DNA of 64,000 nucleotides from Cupriavidus taiwanensis (GCF_900250075.1 NZ_LT977071.1:1-64000); one strand, 5' to 3'. Counted from the stretch's first letter, positions 1 through 9,926 are shown. Translations and numbers: made by a program. The notes: generated by a model not told the origin, from the letters alone.

Positions 1-162
1 CTGCGCCAACCTCCCGGTCGACCCCGCATCCCTTGCTGCGCCTGCCTTGCAGGTGCCGCGTCGTGTTGCGAGGGGGCGAATAGTAAGCGAGCCCGGCGGG
101 GTTGGCAAGGGGTATTTGAAAACTTCTTCGTGCCGCCATCAGGGGCCCCTTAAAATCGGCAA

Positions 163-1758
163 ATGCCCGACCTGCCTACCTATCAACCGTCGCGCCTGCC
201 AGCGGACGGTACCCGCCTGCTGGACGCCCAGTCGCTGGCCGCCGCACTGTCGCGTCCTATAGTCTTTGTCGACCTGGAGACCACTGGCGCGGACGCCCAG
301 CGTGACCGCATCACCGAGATCGGCGTGGTCGAAGTTGGCCCGGACGGTATTGTCGAATGGGAAACCCTGCTGGACCCCGGCATGTCGATCCCGCCGTTTA
401 TCCAGCGCATGACCGGTATCAGCGACGACATGGTGCGCGGTCAGCCGACCTTTGAGTCACTGGCCGAGTCGCTCGCCGAGCGCCTGCAGGGCCGCCTGTT
501 CGTGGCCCATAACGCACGCTTCGACTACGGCTTCCTGAAGAACGCGTTCCGGCGCGCCGGTGTGACGTTCCGGGCCGACGTGCTGTGCACCGTCAGGCTC
601 TCGCGCTCACTGTATCCGTCGGTCGAGCGCCATGGCCTGGACGCGCTGATCGCCCGCTTCGGCCTGACGCCCAAGGGCCGGCACCGCGCGCTGGCCGATG
701 CCGAGCTGCTGTGGCAGTTCTGGCAGAAGATCCATGCCACATATTCGGTCGACCTGGTGGAAGCGGCGGTTCGCACGCTGGTGCGGCGCGCCAGCCTGCC
801 GGCCGGACTCGAAGAGACCGCGCTCGAAGACGTGCCCGCAACCCCGGGCGTCTATATCTTCTATGGCGACCAGGACGTGCCACTCTATATCGGCAAGAGC
901 GTGCACCTGCGCCAGCGCATCGGCGCGCATTTTTCCGGCGACTACCGCTATGGCAAGGATATGCGGCTGGCGCGGCTGGTGCGCCGGGTCGAATGGCGGG
1001 AAACCGGCGGCGAAACCGGCGCGCTGTTACTGGAAGCCCGGCTGGTCAAGGCCATGCAACCGGTGCACAACCAGATGCTGCGCCGGAATACGCGCCTCTA
1101 CGCCTGGGAGCTGCCGCAGCAGTTGCCGGTGCCGCGCCTGCGCTCGGATCGCGACACGGACTTTTGCCGGCATCGCGACCTGTTCGGCGTCTTCGGCAGC
1201 CGTGGCGCGGCCGAGGCACGGTTGCGCGCGCTGGCCGAGGAGCATGGCCTGTGCATGGCCACACTGTCGCTGGAAAAGACCACGCGCCGTGGCAGCCCGT
1301 GCTTTGCGCGACAGGTCCACCGCTGCGCCGGCGTCTGCGTCGGCGTGGAGTCGTCGCGCGACCATCGTGCCCGTCTGGCCGCCGCGCTGGGGCCGATCGC
1401 CCTGGTGCCATGGCCGTTCGACGGCCCGGTGGCCTGGCGCGAGCAACACGGCGCGCGCGCCTGGTGGCATGTGGTTGACGAGTGGTGCTACCTGGGCTGC
1501 GCGGACACGCTGGAGGAAGCCGGCGCACTGGCCGCCGCGCCCGCGCATTTCGACCTCGACACCTACCAGATTTTGGCGCCGCGCCGGGAGCAATGGATGC
1601 CGGACGCGGTGCCGCTGTCGGTGCGGCGGGATTTCACGCTGACCGCGCCAGTGACGCTCACTGAAGCCCCGCGTCCCGCACGCGCGGTGCCGACGCATGC
1701 TGCACGCAAGTCCTCCGCCACTGCAGGGCAGCAAACCCTGGGCTTGTTTGCCGAGTAA
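163..1758 (+). CDS. DEDDh 3'-5' exonuclease fused to GIY-YIG (UvrC/Cho-like) nuclease
   Basis: A 531-residue protein probably acting in DNA repair. The N-terminal part is a DnaQ-like DEDDh exonuclease: D37 and E39 in VDLETTG, HNARFD at 116-121 (D121), and H174 and D179 in GRHRALAD. From about residue 225 a GIY-YIG nuclease domain follows, with GVYIFY at 229, LYIGKS at 241 and the conserved arginine near 250. This resembles the UvrC N-terminal incision domain and E. coli Cho. The last 200 or so residues match the Cho/UvrC cysteine-containing region only loosely. The fusion is a known class, often annotated as a DNA polymerase III epsilon-like protein, but it is not the replicative epsilon subunit. 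The ATG at 163 is used because the exonuclease motif begins about 33 residues later. No strong ribosome binding site is visible. Confidence 0.9.
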   Translation: MPDLPTYQPSRLPADGTRLLDAQSLAAALSRPIVFVDLETTGADAQRDRITEIGVVEVGPDGIVEWETLLDPGMSIPPFIQRMTGISDDMVRGQPTFESLAESLAERLQGRLFVAHNARFDYGFLKNAFRRAGVTFRADVLCTVRLSRSLYPSVERHGLDALIARFGLTPKGRHRALADAELLWQFWQKIHATYSVDLVEAAVRTLVRRASLPAGLEETALEDVPATPGVYIFYGDQDVPLYIGKSVHLRQRIGAHFSGDYRYGKDMRLARLVRRVEWRETGGETGALLLEARLVKAMQPVHNQMLRRNTRLYAWELPQQLPVPRLRSDRDTDFCRHRDLFGVFGSRGAAEARLRALAEEHGLCMATLSLEKTTRRGSPCFARQVHRCAGVCVGVESSRDHRARLAAALGPIALVPWPFDGPVAWREQHGARAWWHVVDEWCYLGCADTLEEAGALAAAPAHFDLDTYQILAPRREQWMPDAVPLSVRRDFTLTAPVTLTEAPRPARAVPTHAARKSSATAGQQTLGLFAE

Positions 1759-1885
1759 GCCTGCGTGGCCGCGGGCCCCGGTAATCTGTACGCCAAGCCC
1801 CAAAAGCCCCTTGCAAACGATGTGACGGCTCCACTAGTCTCCACAGACCGGCCCTTGCCGCCGGCCGCGCCGATGTGGAGACCCC

Positions 1886-2338
1886 ATGCCCGTCGATCCA
1901 GCCCGAGTTGCGCATGCCGCCCGAATCGTGGCGCGCAGGCATGCGCGCGTCGCGGTCCTGTGCGCGGCGACCTTGGGGGCCACTTTGGCGGCGGGCTGCG
2001 CAGGAATCGGGACGGGAGCGATGCAAGACGTCATCGATTCCTGGAAGAGCATTCCGGTCGATGAAGCAAAGCGGCAGTGGGGCCCGCCGCAGGCCGTGCA
2101 GACCCTTCCCGCCGGCACCGCCTATGTCTGGACCGATTCCGTGCCGGCCGCGCGGCCGCCGGGCAGCGGTCCGCGCGATGCCGGCATGGAGCGCACACCC
2201 GTGCCGGGGCAGTGCCAGCGCAAGCTGGTAGCGGACCCCCAGGGCATCGTGACCGGCGGCGAGTGGCGCGGCGATGCCTGCTGCCTCACCGCACTGGCCG
2301 GGCGCTGCGCAGCGCTCAAGTATCGGGCGCGCGGCTGA
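1886..2338 (+). CDS. Putative lipoprotein, small, unknown function
   Basis: A 150-residue protein with an arginine-rich N-terminus (ARRHAR), a hydrophobic stretch and a lipobox LAAGC with C38 as the predicted lipidated residue. It is expected to be processed by signal peptidase II and anchored in the membrane. The mature part contains SWKSIPVDEAKRQWGPP followed by a YVWTDS segment, an arrangement found in small bacterial lipoproteins of unknown function. Several cysteines near the C-terminus (CQRK, ACCLT, RCAALK) could form disulfides in the periplasm. A GGAG lies just before the ATG. I do not recognise a specific function. Confidence 0.7.
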   Translation: MPVDPARVAHAARIVARRHARVAVLCAATLGATLAAGCAGIGTGAMQDVIDSWKSIPVDEAKRQWGPPQAVQTLPAGTAYVWTDSVPAARPPGSGPRDAGMERTPVPGQCQRKLVADPQGIVTGGEWRGDACCLTALAGRCAALKYRARG

Positions 2339-2372
2339 ACGCAGCCGTCGCCCGGCACCCACCATACCTCGG

Positions 2373-3347
2373 TCAGCGTTCCGGCCACGCGCCGGTATCG
2401 GCCAGCACCGGCGAGAATTCCCGAAATGCGAAGCGCAGCGGCAGCACGCGCTCGCGCCGCACCACGCGCTCCACATGCATCCGCACCAGCCGCTCGGCGC
2501 CGGCGTAAGCGGCCAGTTCCTCGCCCTCCCAGATCACTTCGGCGCGCCCATTCACATGCAACAGCGAACCGTCGGCAAAATCCGGCACGACGATGCCCGC
2601 TCGCGGGTTGGCCAGCAGGTTTCCGACCGTGTTGAAGAAGTTATTGCCGTTGAAATCCGGAAACGTCAGGGTATGGGCGTCGTCCACGCGGATAAAGCCA
2701 GGCTTGCCGCCGCGGTGCGAGACGTCGACACCCCCAGTGTGCTCTCCCTCGTCTTGCGGCGTCACGCTATGGCTGGAGGCAATGAACAACGTATCCGCTC
2801 CGCTCAGGCGGGCACTGGCATGCGCGTCGAGCGCGTCGCCGTGCCACACCGCAGGCGCGGCGGCCGGCTCGGCAGCGGCTACGTCGCGCAGCTGGATGTA
2901 GCGCGGACAGTTGCCGAAGCTCTGCTCGACCTCGACCGTCAGCCCTGCCGCATCCCGCGCCACGATGATCCCGTTCATGCGGTTGCGCCGGCGCGTGGGC
3001 AGCTCGATGCCAAGCAGCCCGATGCGGGCGCCATGCTCCAGCGCCTCGGCCAGTGGATCGCCGGGCAACGGCACGGCGTCGATGCGCAGGTGCGTGGCGT
3101 CAGGCGTGTGCGCAAACCCCGGCGGCCCGACCAGCAGCGTCGCCCAGGGCATGCCCCCGCCATCGACCGCGCCGGCCAGCAGGAACGGCAGTTGCGCGAA
3201 GAACGTGCGGTGCTGTTCCGGCATCTCGCCGCGGATCACGCGCGGACCCGCCGCGGCCATGCGCTCGCGCTTGCCGGCGCGCTGCTGTGCCGCGAGTTCG
3301 CCGGCGTGGAATGGCAGGCCGGCATGCGGCCAGGTGGGCAGGTCCAT
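2373..3347 (-). CDS. Pyridoxamine 5'-phosphate oxidase-like FMN-binding family protein
   Basis: A 324-residue protein with the split-barrel flavin-binding fold seen in PNPOx-like proteins of Proteobacteria. The segment around IRVDDAHTLTFPDFNGNNFFNTVGNLLANPRAGI is characteristic: it carries the FMN-phosphate contact region and the dimer segment. An N-terminal related half (PWATLLVGPPGFAH) suggests a duplicated split barrel. The start at 3347 follows AAGGAG. It lies 50 bp downstream of the glutathione S-transferase gene on the same strand, so the two are probably co-transcribed and controlled by the divergent LysR gene. The likely role is a flavin reductase or oxidoreductase in detoxification. 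The substrate is unknown. Confidence 0.8.
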   Translation of the reverse strand: MDLPTWPHAGLPFHAGELAAQQRAGKRERMAAAGPRVIRGEMPEQHRTFFAQLPFLLAGAVDGGGMPWATLLVGPPGFAHTPDATHLRIDAVPLPGDPLAEALEHGARIGLLGIELPTRRRNRMNGIIVARDAAGLTVEVEQSFGNCPRYIQLRDVAAAEPAAAPAVWHGDALDAHASARLSGADTLFIASSHSVTPQDEGEHTGGVDVSHRGGKPGFIRVDDAHTLTFPDFNGNNFFNTVGNLLANPRAGIVVPDFADGSLLHVNGRAEVIWEGEELAAYAGAERLVRMHVERVVRRERVLPLRFAFREFSPVLADTGAWPER

Positions 3348-3397
3348 GGTTTGCTCCTTCGCAAAGGGAATGGCTCGGCGCTCGCCGCAAGCAAGGG

Positions 3398-4048
3398 TTA
3401 GGCGGCCAGGCTGGGCTTCGATACCACCATCGGCACGAAGCCGGGCAATGCCTCGACGCGGCGCAGCCAGGCATTGAGCGCCGGGTACGGCGCCAGCGGC
3501 ACGTTGCCTTCCTCGGCGCGCGCGATATAGCTGTAGGCGGCCACATCGGCAATGGTGGCGTGATCGGCGGCGAGGAACGCGCCCCCGGCCAGCACGGACT
3601 CCATCAGTGTGAACAGCCGCTGCGCGCGGGCGACGGCATCCTCCATCGGCACCGGCCGTCCGAACAGCACGCCCAGGCGCGCGGCAGCCGGGCCGAACGC
3701 AATCTCGCCGGCGGCCACGGACAACCAGCGCTGCACGCGCGCGGCGCCGACCGGATCGCGCGGCAGCCAGCGGCCATCGTCGTAGCGCGTGGCCAGGTAG
3801 ACCAGGATCGCGTTGGAATCGCCCAGCACCACGCCGTCGTCGTCCAGCACCGGCACCTGGCCGAACGGATTCAGGCGCAGGAAGGCCTCGCTGTGCTGCT
3901 CGCCGCCGCGCAGGTCGACGTCCACCAGCCGGTAGGGCAGGCCCAGCAGCCCCAGCATCAGTTCGGCGCGATGCGCGTGGCCGGACAGCGGCGAACGGTA
4001 CAACACCAGCGGCCTGGCGGGCACGGCGGGGGAATTGGTCTGTTGCAT
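3398..4048 (-). CDS. Glutathione S-transferase family protein
   Basis: A 216-residue cytosolic GST. The N-terminal thioredoxin-like domain (about 10-95) includes the VLYRSPLSGHAHRAELML helix and the glutathione gamma-glutamyl site DSNAILVYLA around residues 80-90. The all-helical C-terminal domain covers about 100-216 and has the family motif IADVAAYSYIARAE. Length and layout are normal for bacterial GSTs that conjugate or reduce electrophiles. The start at 4048 has the Shine-Dalgarno CAGGAGAG. It is divergent from the LysR gene, with a 109-bp intergenic region carrying a LysR-like dyad. Confidence 0.9.
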   Translation of the reverse strand: MQQTNSPAVPARPLVLYRSPLSGHAHRAELMLGLLGLPYRLVDVDLRGGEQHSEAFLRLNPFGQVPVLDDDGVVLGDSNAILVYLATRYDDGRWLPRDPVGAARVQRWLSVAAGEIAFGPAAARLGVLFGRPVPMEDAVARAQRLFTLMESVLAGGAFLAADHATIADVAAYSYIARAEEGNVPLAPYPALNAWLRRVEALPGFVPMVVSKPSLAA

Positions 4049-4127
4049 GGCACTCTCCTGAGCGGTTGGTATGGACGGATTCTCGGTGCCGGCGACACTG
4101 GAATAAATGGGCCCATTGATATTTGAC

Positions 4128-4146
4128 TACTCCAGAAAACGGAGTA
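4128..4146. promoter_or_regulatory. Inverted repeat, candidate LysR operator
   Basis: TACTCC and GGAGTA form a perfect 6-bp dyad separated by seven bases in the intergenic region between the GST gene and the divergent LysR gene. It ends 11 bp before the LysR ATG and contains the GGAG that would serve as its ribosome binding site. Binding here could repress LysR expression and affect the divergent promoter. The assignment is inferred from symmetry and position only. Confidence 0.4.
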
Positions 4147-4157
4147 ATGTTGGCGCC

Positions 4158-5048
4158 ATGGACAAGCTACGTGCGATGCAGACCTTTGTGCGGATCGTCG
4201 ACGAAGGCAGCCTGACGGCCGCCGCGGCGTCGCTGCATACCTCGTTGCCGGCGGTGGTGCGCACCCTGGCGGCGCTCGAATCCGAACTGCAGGTGCGGCT
4301 GCTCAACCGCACCACGCGGCGGCTGTCGCTGACCGCCGAGGGGCGCAGCTACCTGGACGGCTGCCGGCGCATCCTGGCCAATATCGACGAAGTCGAAGCC
4401 GGCCTGACCGAGAGCCATGTCGAGCCCAGCGGCCAGCTCACCCTGACCGCCTCGGTCCTGTTCGGGCAGATGTACGTGGCGCCGGCGGTGACGCGCTTCG
4501 TGCAGCGCTATCCGCGCGTGCGCTGCCGCATGGAATTCACCGACCGCGTGGTGAACCTGCTCGAGGAAGACCTGGACGTGGGCGTGCGCATCGGCCCGCT
4601 GGCCGACTCCACGCTGGTGGCGCAGTCCGTCGGCAGCATCCGCCGCGTGGTGGTCGCCACGCCGGCCTATCTCCGCAAGCACGGCGTGCCGCGCCATCCG
4701 GACCAGCTGGCCGGCGCCAACTGCTTGCGCTTCACCGGCAACCATGCGCACTGGTGGTCGTTCCGCGATGGCGAACGCGAGTTCCATGTGCCGGTGTCGG
4801 GCAACCTGGAATTCAACCAGACCGCGCCCGCCGTGGCCGCCTGTGCGGCGGGCGCCGGCTTCGGCCATTTCCTGTCGTACCAGGTCGCGCAGCTGGTGGA
4901 GGAGCGCAAGCTGCGCATCGTGCTGGAAGACTTCGAGCTGCCGGCGTGGCCGCTGTCGCTGATCTATCCCCACGCGCGGCTGCTGCCGGCGCGTACCCGC
5001 GCCTTCATCGACTGGATGCGCGACGAGCTGAGCCCGCGGTTCAGCTGA
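4158..5048 (+). CDS. LysR-type transcriptional regulator
   Basis: A 296-residue LysR regulator. The N-terminal winged helix-turn-helix (about residues 1-60, MDKLRAMQTFVRIVDEGSLT then TSLPAVVRTLAALE) is followed by an effector-binding domain with the usual two alpha/beta lobes (EDLDVGVRIGPLADSTLVAQ, FNQTAPAVAACAAGAGFG). It belongs to the DsdC/AaeR-like group common beside GST and reductase genes. The ATG at 4158 is chosen over the upstream in-frame ATG at 4107: it starts exactly where the family begins, and GGAG lies at 4141. It probably controls the divergent GST/PNPOx-like operon. Confidence 0.92.
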   Translation: MDKLRAMQTFVRIVDEGSLTAAAASLHTSLPAVVRTLAALESELQVRLLNRTTRRLSLTAEGRSYLDGCRRILANIDEVEAGLTESHVEPSGQLTLTASVLFGQMYVAPAVTRFVQRYPRVRCRMEFTDRVVNLLEEDLDVGVRIGPLADSTLVAQSVGSIRRVVVATPAYLRKHGVPRHPDQLAGANCLRFTGNHAHWWSFRDGEREFHVPVSGNLEFNQTAPAVAACAAGAGFGHFLSYQVAQLVEERKLRIVLEDFELPAWPLSLIYPHARLLPARTRAFIDWMRDELSPRFS

Positions 5049-5183
5049 GGCCCGATCTCAGGCGCCCCGCATTCAGATTGTTCTGATTGATGGCCACCGC
5101 AAGGCGCAAGGCACGCGGCTCGCACCGTCGTGCACCGCACGGCATCCGTGCGGAACATTTGCAGGGCCAAACGACAAAACCTC

Positions 5184-5213
5184 TTGACGCGTTGCCGTGC
5201 GCACCGGTATTTT
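5184..5213 (+). promoter_or_regulatory. Candidate sigma-70 promoter of the TetR gene
   Basis: TTGACG at 5184-5189 and TATTTT at 5208-5213 are separated by 18 bp and lie just upstream of the TetR gene. The start site would fall inside the ATTCGAAT repeats that follow, the expected arrangement for an autorepressor. Predicted by eye. Confidence 0.5.
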
Positions 5214-5216
5214 CAA

Positions 5217-5236
5217 ATTCGAATCCGAATTCGAAT
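5217..5236. promoter_or_regulatory. Tandem ATTCGAAT palindromes, candidate TetR operator
   Basis: Two perfect ATTCGAAT palindromes at 5217-5224 and 5229-5236 are spaced 12 bp start to start. A third overlapping palindrome, CGAATTCG, lies at 5226-5233. The block sits between the predicted -10 element and the TetR start codon. AT-rich symmetric sequence in otherwise GC-rich DNA at this position is typical of a TetR autoregulatory operator. It argues against using the ATG at 5197, which would place the operator inside the coding region. Confidence 0.55.
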
Positions 5237-5250
5237 ACGGAAATATGACC

Positions 5251-5937
5251 ATGTCAGCGACGCCTTCCAGCTTCCCCGCCAACGCTTCCTTCCCCCGTAT
5301 CGACACCCCCTCGATCCTGCAGCCACCCCGCCAGCGCCGTGCGCGCGAGACCGAGCAGGCCTTGCTGGGCGCGGGCCGCGAACTGCTGGCGACGCGCGAC
5401 TTCGCCGCGGTCTCGGTGGCGCAGATCGCAGCCTCGTGCCAGGTATCGGTGGGTGCCTTCTACGGGCGCTTCCGCGACAAGATGGCCTATTTCGAGGCGC
5501 TGCGCGCGCTGGTGATGGAAGAGACCTCGGCATCGATCGACCGCTACCTGGCGCAGGAACGCTGGGAAGATGTCGCCACCCCGGTGCTGCTGGAAAAGAC
5601 CGCCAGGTTCATGGTGCTCGGCACGCTGGCCAACCGTGGCGTGATGCGCGCGTCGCTGCGCCATGCCTCCACGCGTCCCGAGGAATGGCTGCCCCACCGC
5701 CAGAACGGTGAAGCGATCGTCGAGCGCATGGTGCAACTGCTGGTGCCGCGCCTGCCGCTGCCCGCCGACACCGCAGAACTGCGCGTGCGCTTTGCCATGC
5801 AGGCCGTATTCAGCGTGCTGGTCAATGCCGTGCTCAATGATTCCGGCCCGCTGCACCTCGACGACGAACGGCTGATCACCGAGCTGAGCCGCCTGATGGC
5901 TGGCTACCTCGACGTCAAGCCGGCCGAGACCGCCTGA
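5251..5937 (+). CDS. TetR/AcrR family transcriptional regulator
   Basis: A 228-residue TetR-family repressor. The N-terminal DNA-binding domain is clear: RARETEQALLGAGRELLATR, then a helix-turn-helix SVAQIAASCQVSVGAFYGRF and the helix DKMAYFEALRAL. The remaining 150 residues form the helical ligand-binding and dimerisation domain, too variable to name a ligand. Starts at 5245 (MTMS) or 5251 (MSAT) are both possible. 5251 has the better distance from CGGAAA. The open frame extends upstream to 5197 through the palindromic operator, which makes that start unlikely. No target operon is directly adjacent: the next gene is a histidine phosphatase, 147 bp downstream. Confidence 0.9.
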   Translation: MSATPSSFPANASFPRIDTPSILQPPRQRRARETEQALLGAGRELLATRDFAAVSVAQIAASCQVSVGAFYGRFRDKMAYFEALRALVMEETSASIDRYLAQERWEDVATPVLLEKTARFMVLGTLANRGVMRASLRHASTRPEEWLPHRQNGEAIVERMVQLLVPRLPLPADTAELRVRFAMQAVFSVLVNAVLNDSGPLHLDDERLITELSRLMAGYLDVKPAETA

Positions 5938-6084
5938 GCCTGCCTGGGTAATGCAGCCGGGCCATGGCTGCTATGAATTGCGCGGCGCTTGCTTGGCGAT
6001 GACGCCGGCGCTCCCTAGAATGTGCCCACGCCCGGCCCCGCGCCGAGGCAGCCCTATCCGCCTCACTGCTTACCGGGACCGCTC

Positions 6085-6759
6085 ATGGCCACGCTTTTCC
6101 TCGTCCGTCACGGACAAGCCTCGTTTGGCGCCGCCAACTACGACTGCCTGTCGGCCACCGGCCGGCAGCAGGCGCGCTGGCTTGGCGAGTATTTCGCTGA
6201 GCGCGGCGTCAGCTTCAGCCGGGTCGTGGCCGGCACGCTGGTGCGCCAGCAGGACACCGCCACGGAAATCCTGGCCGGCATGGGGCAACCACAGGCCGCG
6301 GTGATCTCGCATCCCGGCCTGAACGAATACGACGGCGAGGCGCTGTACCGCTGCCACACCGGCGGCGCCGACCACCGCGCCCACCAGAACGCCGACTACA
6401 ACGACTACTGGCGCACCTTCCGCGCGGCCTACGCGGCCTGGACGCAGGACGGGCTCGCCGCAATGCCCGAGAGCTGGGCCGACTTCGGCGCGCGCATTGC
6501 CGGCGCGCTGGCGCAGGCCAGCGAGGGCACCACGCGCGAGGACGCCATCCTGGTGGTCAGCTCGGGCGGCGCCATCGGCCGCGCCACCGCCGACCTGCTG
6601 GGCGCGCCGGCGCAGGCCGCGATCGAGATGAACCTGCAGTTCCGCAATACCGCGTTCTGCGAAATCATTGTCGGCCGCGGCGTGCAGCGGCTGCTGAGCT
6701 TCAACAACGTGCCCCACCTCGAGCGTGCCGACCGGCGCAGCGCCGTGACCTTCGCCTGA
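6085..6759 (+). CDS. Histidine phosphatase (phosphoglycerate mutase-like) family protein
   Basis: A 224-residue member of the histidine phosphatase superfamily. LFLVRHGQASFG near residue 4 carries the phospho-accepting histidine in the RHG motif. The segment that normally holds the second catalytic histidine reads VVSSGGAIGR, with serine in its place, a variant I recall from a proteobacterial subgroup. Substrate and role cannot be inferred. The ATG at 6085 puts the RHG motif in the normal place at the first beta strand; an upstream in-frame start at 6022 gives a proline-rich extension. A strong terminator follows at 6800. Confidence 0.85.
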   Translation: MATLFLVRHGQASFGAANYDCLSATGRQQARWLGEYFAERGVSFSRVVAGTLVRQQDTATEILAGMGQPQAAVISHPGLNEYDGEALYRCHTGGADHRAHQNADYNDYWRTFRAAYAAWTQDGLAAMPESWADFGARIAGALAQASEGTTREDAILVVSSGGAIGRATADLLGAPAQAAIEMNLQFRNTAFCEIIVGRGVQRLLSFNNVPHLERADRRSAVTFA

Positions 6760-6799
6760 CGCGGATGGCGCGCTCCGCGCTATCCGCCCCTCGAATGAC

Positions 6800-6833
6800 A
6801 ATGGCCGCGATTTCGCGGCCATTCTTTATCTTT
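6800..6833. terminator. Rho-independent terminator
   Basis: AATGGCCGCGA pairs perfectly with TCGCGGCCATT across a two-base loop (6800-6823), and the T-rich tail CTTTATCTTT follows on the plus strand. It ends the histidine phosphatase transcript. An adjacent hairpin (about 6762-6787) precedes it. The convergent thiolase gene ends at 6930. Confidence 0.85.
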
Positions 6834-6929
6834 CTCCGGCTGCTGGCGCGGGCACTTTGACATGCCCGCGCCGCCGGTCCTTCTCCCTTTACTGCTCTTT
6901 GTCGTGCGCTGCGCGGCTGCGCCTCTGCT

Positions 6930-8105
6930 TTACAGGCGCTCGACGATGGTCACGTTGGCCAGCCCGCCGCCTTCGCACATGGTCTGCAGCCCGTAGCGCT
7001 TGCCATGCGTATGCAGCGCATGGATCAGCGTGGTCATCAGCTTGGCGCCGGAGCCGCCGAGCGGATGACCCAGCGCGATTGCGCCGCCATGCACGTTCAG
7101 GCGTTCCGGATCGGCGCCGGTGGCCTTGAGCCAGGCCAGCGGCACCGGCGCGAAGGCTTCGTTGACTTCGAACAGGTCGATATCGCCGATGCGCAGGCCG
7201 GCGCGCTTGAGCGCCACTTCGGTCGCTGGCAGCGGCGCTTCCAGCATCACCACCGGGTCATGGCCGATCACGGTCATGCTGTGCACGCGCGCCAGCGGCT
7301 TCACGCCCAGCTTTTTCAGTCCGGCCTCGTTGACCACCATCAGGCCGGCGGCGCCGTCGCAGATCTGGCTGGCGGTGGCGGCAGTGACGCGGCCGCCTTC
7401 GGCAATCAGCTTGACGCTGCCGATGCTTTCCAGCGTGGCGTCGTAGCGGATGCCTTCGTCGGTGGTGTGCATCTCGCCGTTGGCGCCGTCGGCGGTGCGC
7501 ACCTCCACCGGCAGGATCTCGGCGCTGAAGCGGCCGGCCTTGGTGGCGGCGATGGCGCGCTGGTGGCTTTGCAGCGCGTAGGCGTCGAGCTGTTCGCGCG
7601 ACAGCTCGTACTTGCGCGCGATCATCTCGGCGCCGGTGAACTGGTTGAACTGCACGCCGGGGTAGCGCGCCTCGACGCCCGGGCTCTTGGGCACGCCGAA
7701 GCCGTTCTTGGCCGGCAGCTGCGACGACAGGCCCATCGGCACGCGCGTCATGCTTTCCACGCCGGCGGCGATGACGATATCCATCGCACCCGACATCACC
7801 GCCTGCGCGGCAAAGTGCAGTGCCTGCTGGGATGAGCCGCACTGGCGGTCGACCGAGGTGCCCGGCACGCTTTCCGGCAGGCGCGAGGCCAGGATGGCAT
7901 TGCGCGCGACGTTGCCGGCCTGCTCGCCGACCTGGCTCACGCAGCCCATGATGACGTCTTCGACCAGCGCCGGATCGGCACCGGTGCGCTCCACCAGCGC
8001 GTCGAGCACCTGCGCGGCCAGGTCGGCCGGATGCCAGCCCGACAGCTTGCCGCCCTTGCGGCCGCCGGCGGTACGGACCGCCGCGACGATATATGCCTCA
8101 GCCAT
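6930..8105 (-). CDS. Thiolase family protein (acetyl-CoA C-acyltransferase)
   Basis: A 391-residue degradative-type thiolase that would cleave 3-ketoacyl-CoA with CoA (or condense two acyl-CoAs). The nucleophile C89 is in VDRQCGSSQQAL, the active-site histidine H347 in GGAIALGHPLGGSG, and the C-terminal catalytic C377 in CEGGGLANV. The CEGGG form instead of CIGGGQG is shared with steroid/lipid-type thiolases. Length is normal. It starts at 8105 after AAGGAG and lies downstream of the thioesterase and nitronate monooxygenase genes on the same strand. A separate 144-bp gap contains one copy of the 16-bp TCGTCG dyad, suggesting its own promoter. Confidence 0.95.
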   Translation of the reverse strand: MAEAYIVAAVRTAGGRKGGKLSGWHPADLAAQVLDALVERTGADPALVEDVIMGCVSQVGEQAGNVARNAILASRLPESVPGTSVDRQCGSSQQALHFAAQAVMSGAMDIVIAAGVESMTRVPMGLSSQLPAKNGFGVPKSPGVEARYPGVQFNQFTGAEMIARKYELSREQLDAYALQSHQRAIAATKAGRFSAEILPVEVRTADGANGEMHTTDEGIRYDATLESIGSVKLIAEGGRVTAATASQICDGAAGLMVVNEAGLKKLGVKPLARVHSMTVIGHDPVVMLEAPLPATEVALKRAGLRIGDIDLFEVNEAFAPVPLAWLKATGADPERLNVHGGAIALGHPLGGSGAKLMTTLIHALHTHGKRYGLQTMCEGGGLANVTIVERL

Positions 8106-8219
8106 GTGATCTCCTTGGTTCGGTGCAGGCCGCCGGGGCAGCCCGAGTGTTGTGCAACATGCCGGCGGGCGTGCCGGCAGCTTCGACGGCTATTGTTGCG
8201 CCGCGGGGAGTGGCCAGCG

Positions 8220-8235
8220 TCGTCGGAAGCGACGA
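8220..8235. promoter_or_regulatory. TCGTCGGAAGCGACGA dyad, copy A (candidate operator)
   Basis: An exact copy of the 16-bp element TCGTCG-GAAG-CGACGA, about 115 bp upstream of the thiolase ATG and between it and the thioesterase gene. The same element recurs at 9803, 16083, 16164 (two mismatches) and 50800 (one mismatch), always in front of acyl-CoA metabolism genes. It is therefore read as the operator of a shared regulator, probably the MalT-type LuxR protein encoded at 11530-14286. Confidence 0.6.
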
Positions 8236-8249
8236 AGTTGCCGCACCGC

Positions 8250-9726
<1,477 letters not shown>

Positions 9727-9802
9727 CTACGGCGGAATGTCGTGAGGTGCCGGCCCTGCCGCCTGATCGCATCAGTCTACGGCGCCGCGCGCCGTCCCAG
9801 CC

Positions 9803-9818
9803 TCGTCGGAAGCGACGA
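9803..9818. promoter_or_regulatory. TCGTCGGAAGCGACGA dyad, copy B (candidate operator)
   Basis: An exact copy of the shared 16-bp element. It lies almost midway between the divergent starts of the nitronate monooxygenase gene (9693) and the enoyl-CoA hydratase gene (9927), about 110 bp from each. One bound regulator could control both. Confidence 0.6.
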
Positions 9819-9834
9819 TTGCGGGCGACGCAAT
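9818..9834. promoter_or_regulatory. ATTGCG-N5-CGCAAT inverted repeat next to copy B
   Basis: A perfect 6-bp dyad (ATTGCG, five bases, CGCAAT) shares its first base with copy B of the TCGTCG element. It may be a second regulator site or a promoter-proximal structure for the hydratase gene. It is seen only here, so its function is unknown. Confidence 0.3.
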
Positions 9835-9926
9835 CTGCACTAGTGTTGGGCGAGCCCCCGCCCCGCGCTGCCGGCGCTAGCACCGGCACCTCCGGCATCC
9901 CTTCCTACCTCCCAGCAGGAGCCCGC

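Noticed and set aside
116..156. TTGAAA and TAAAAT upstream of the first gene as a promoter
   Set aside because: The two elements are 29 bp apart, far from the required 16-18 bp.
4107..4157. Upstream ATG extension of the LysR gene
   Set aside because: It adds a non-conserved segment running through the dyad operator; family similarity starts at 4158.
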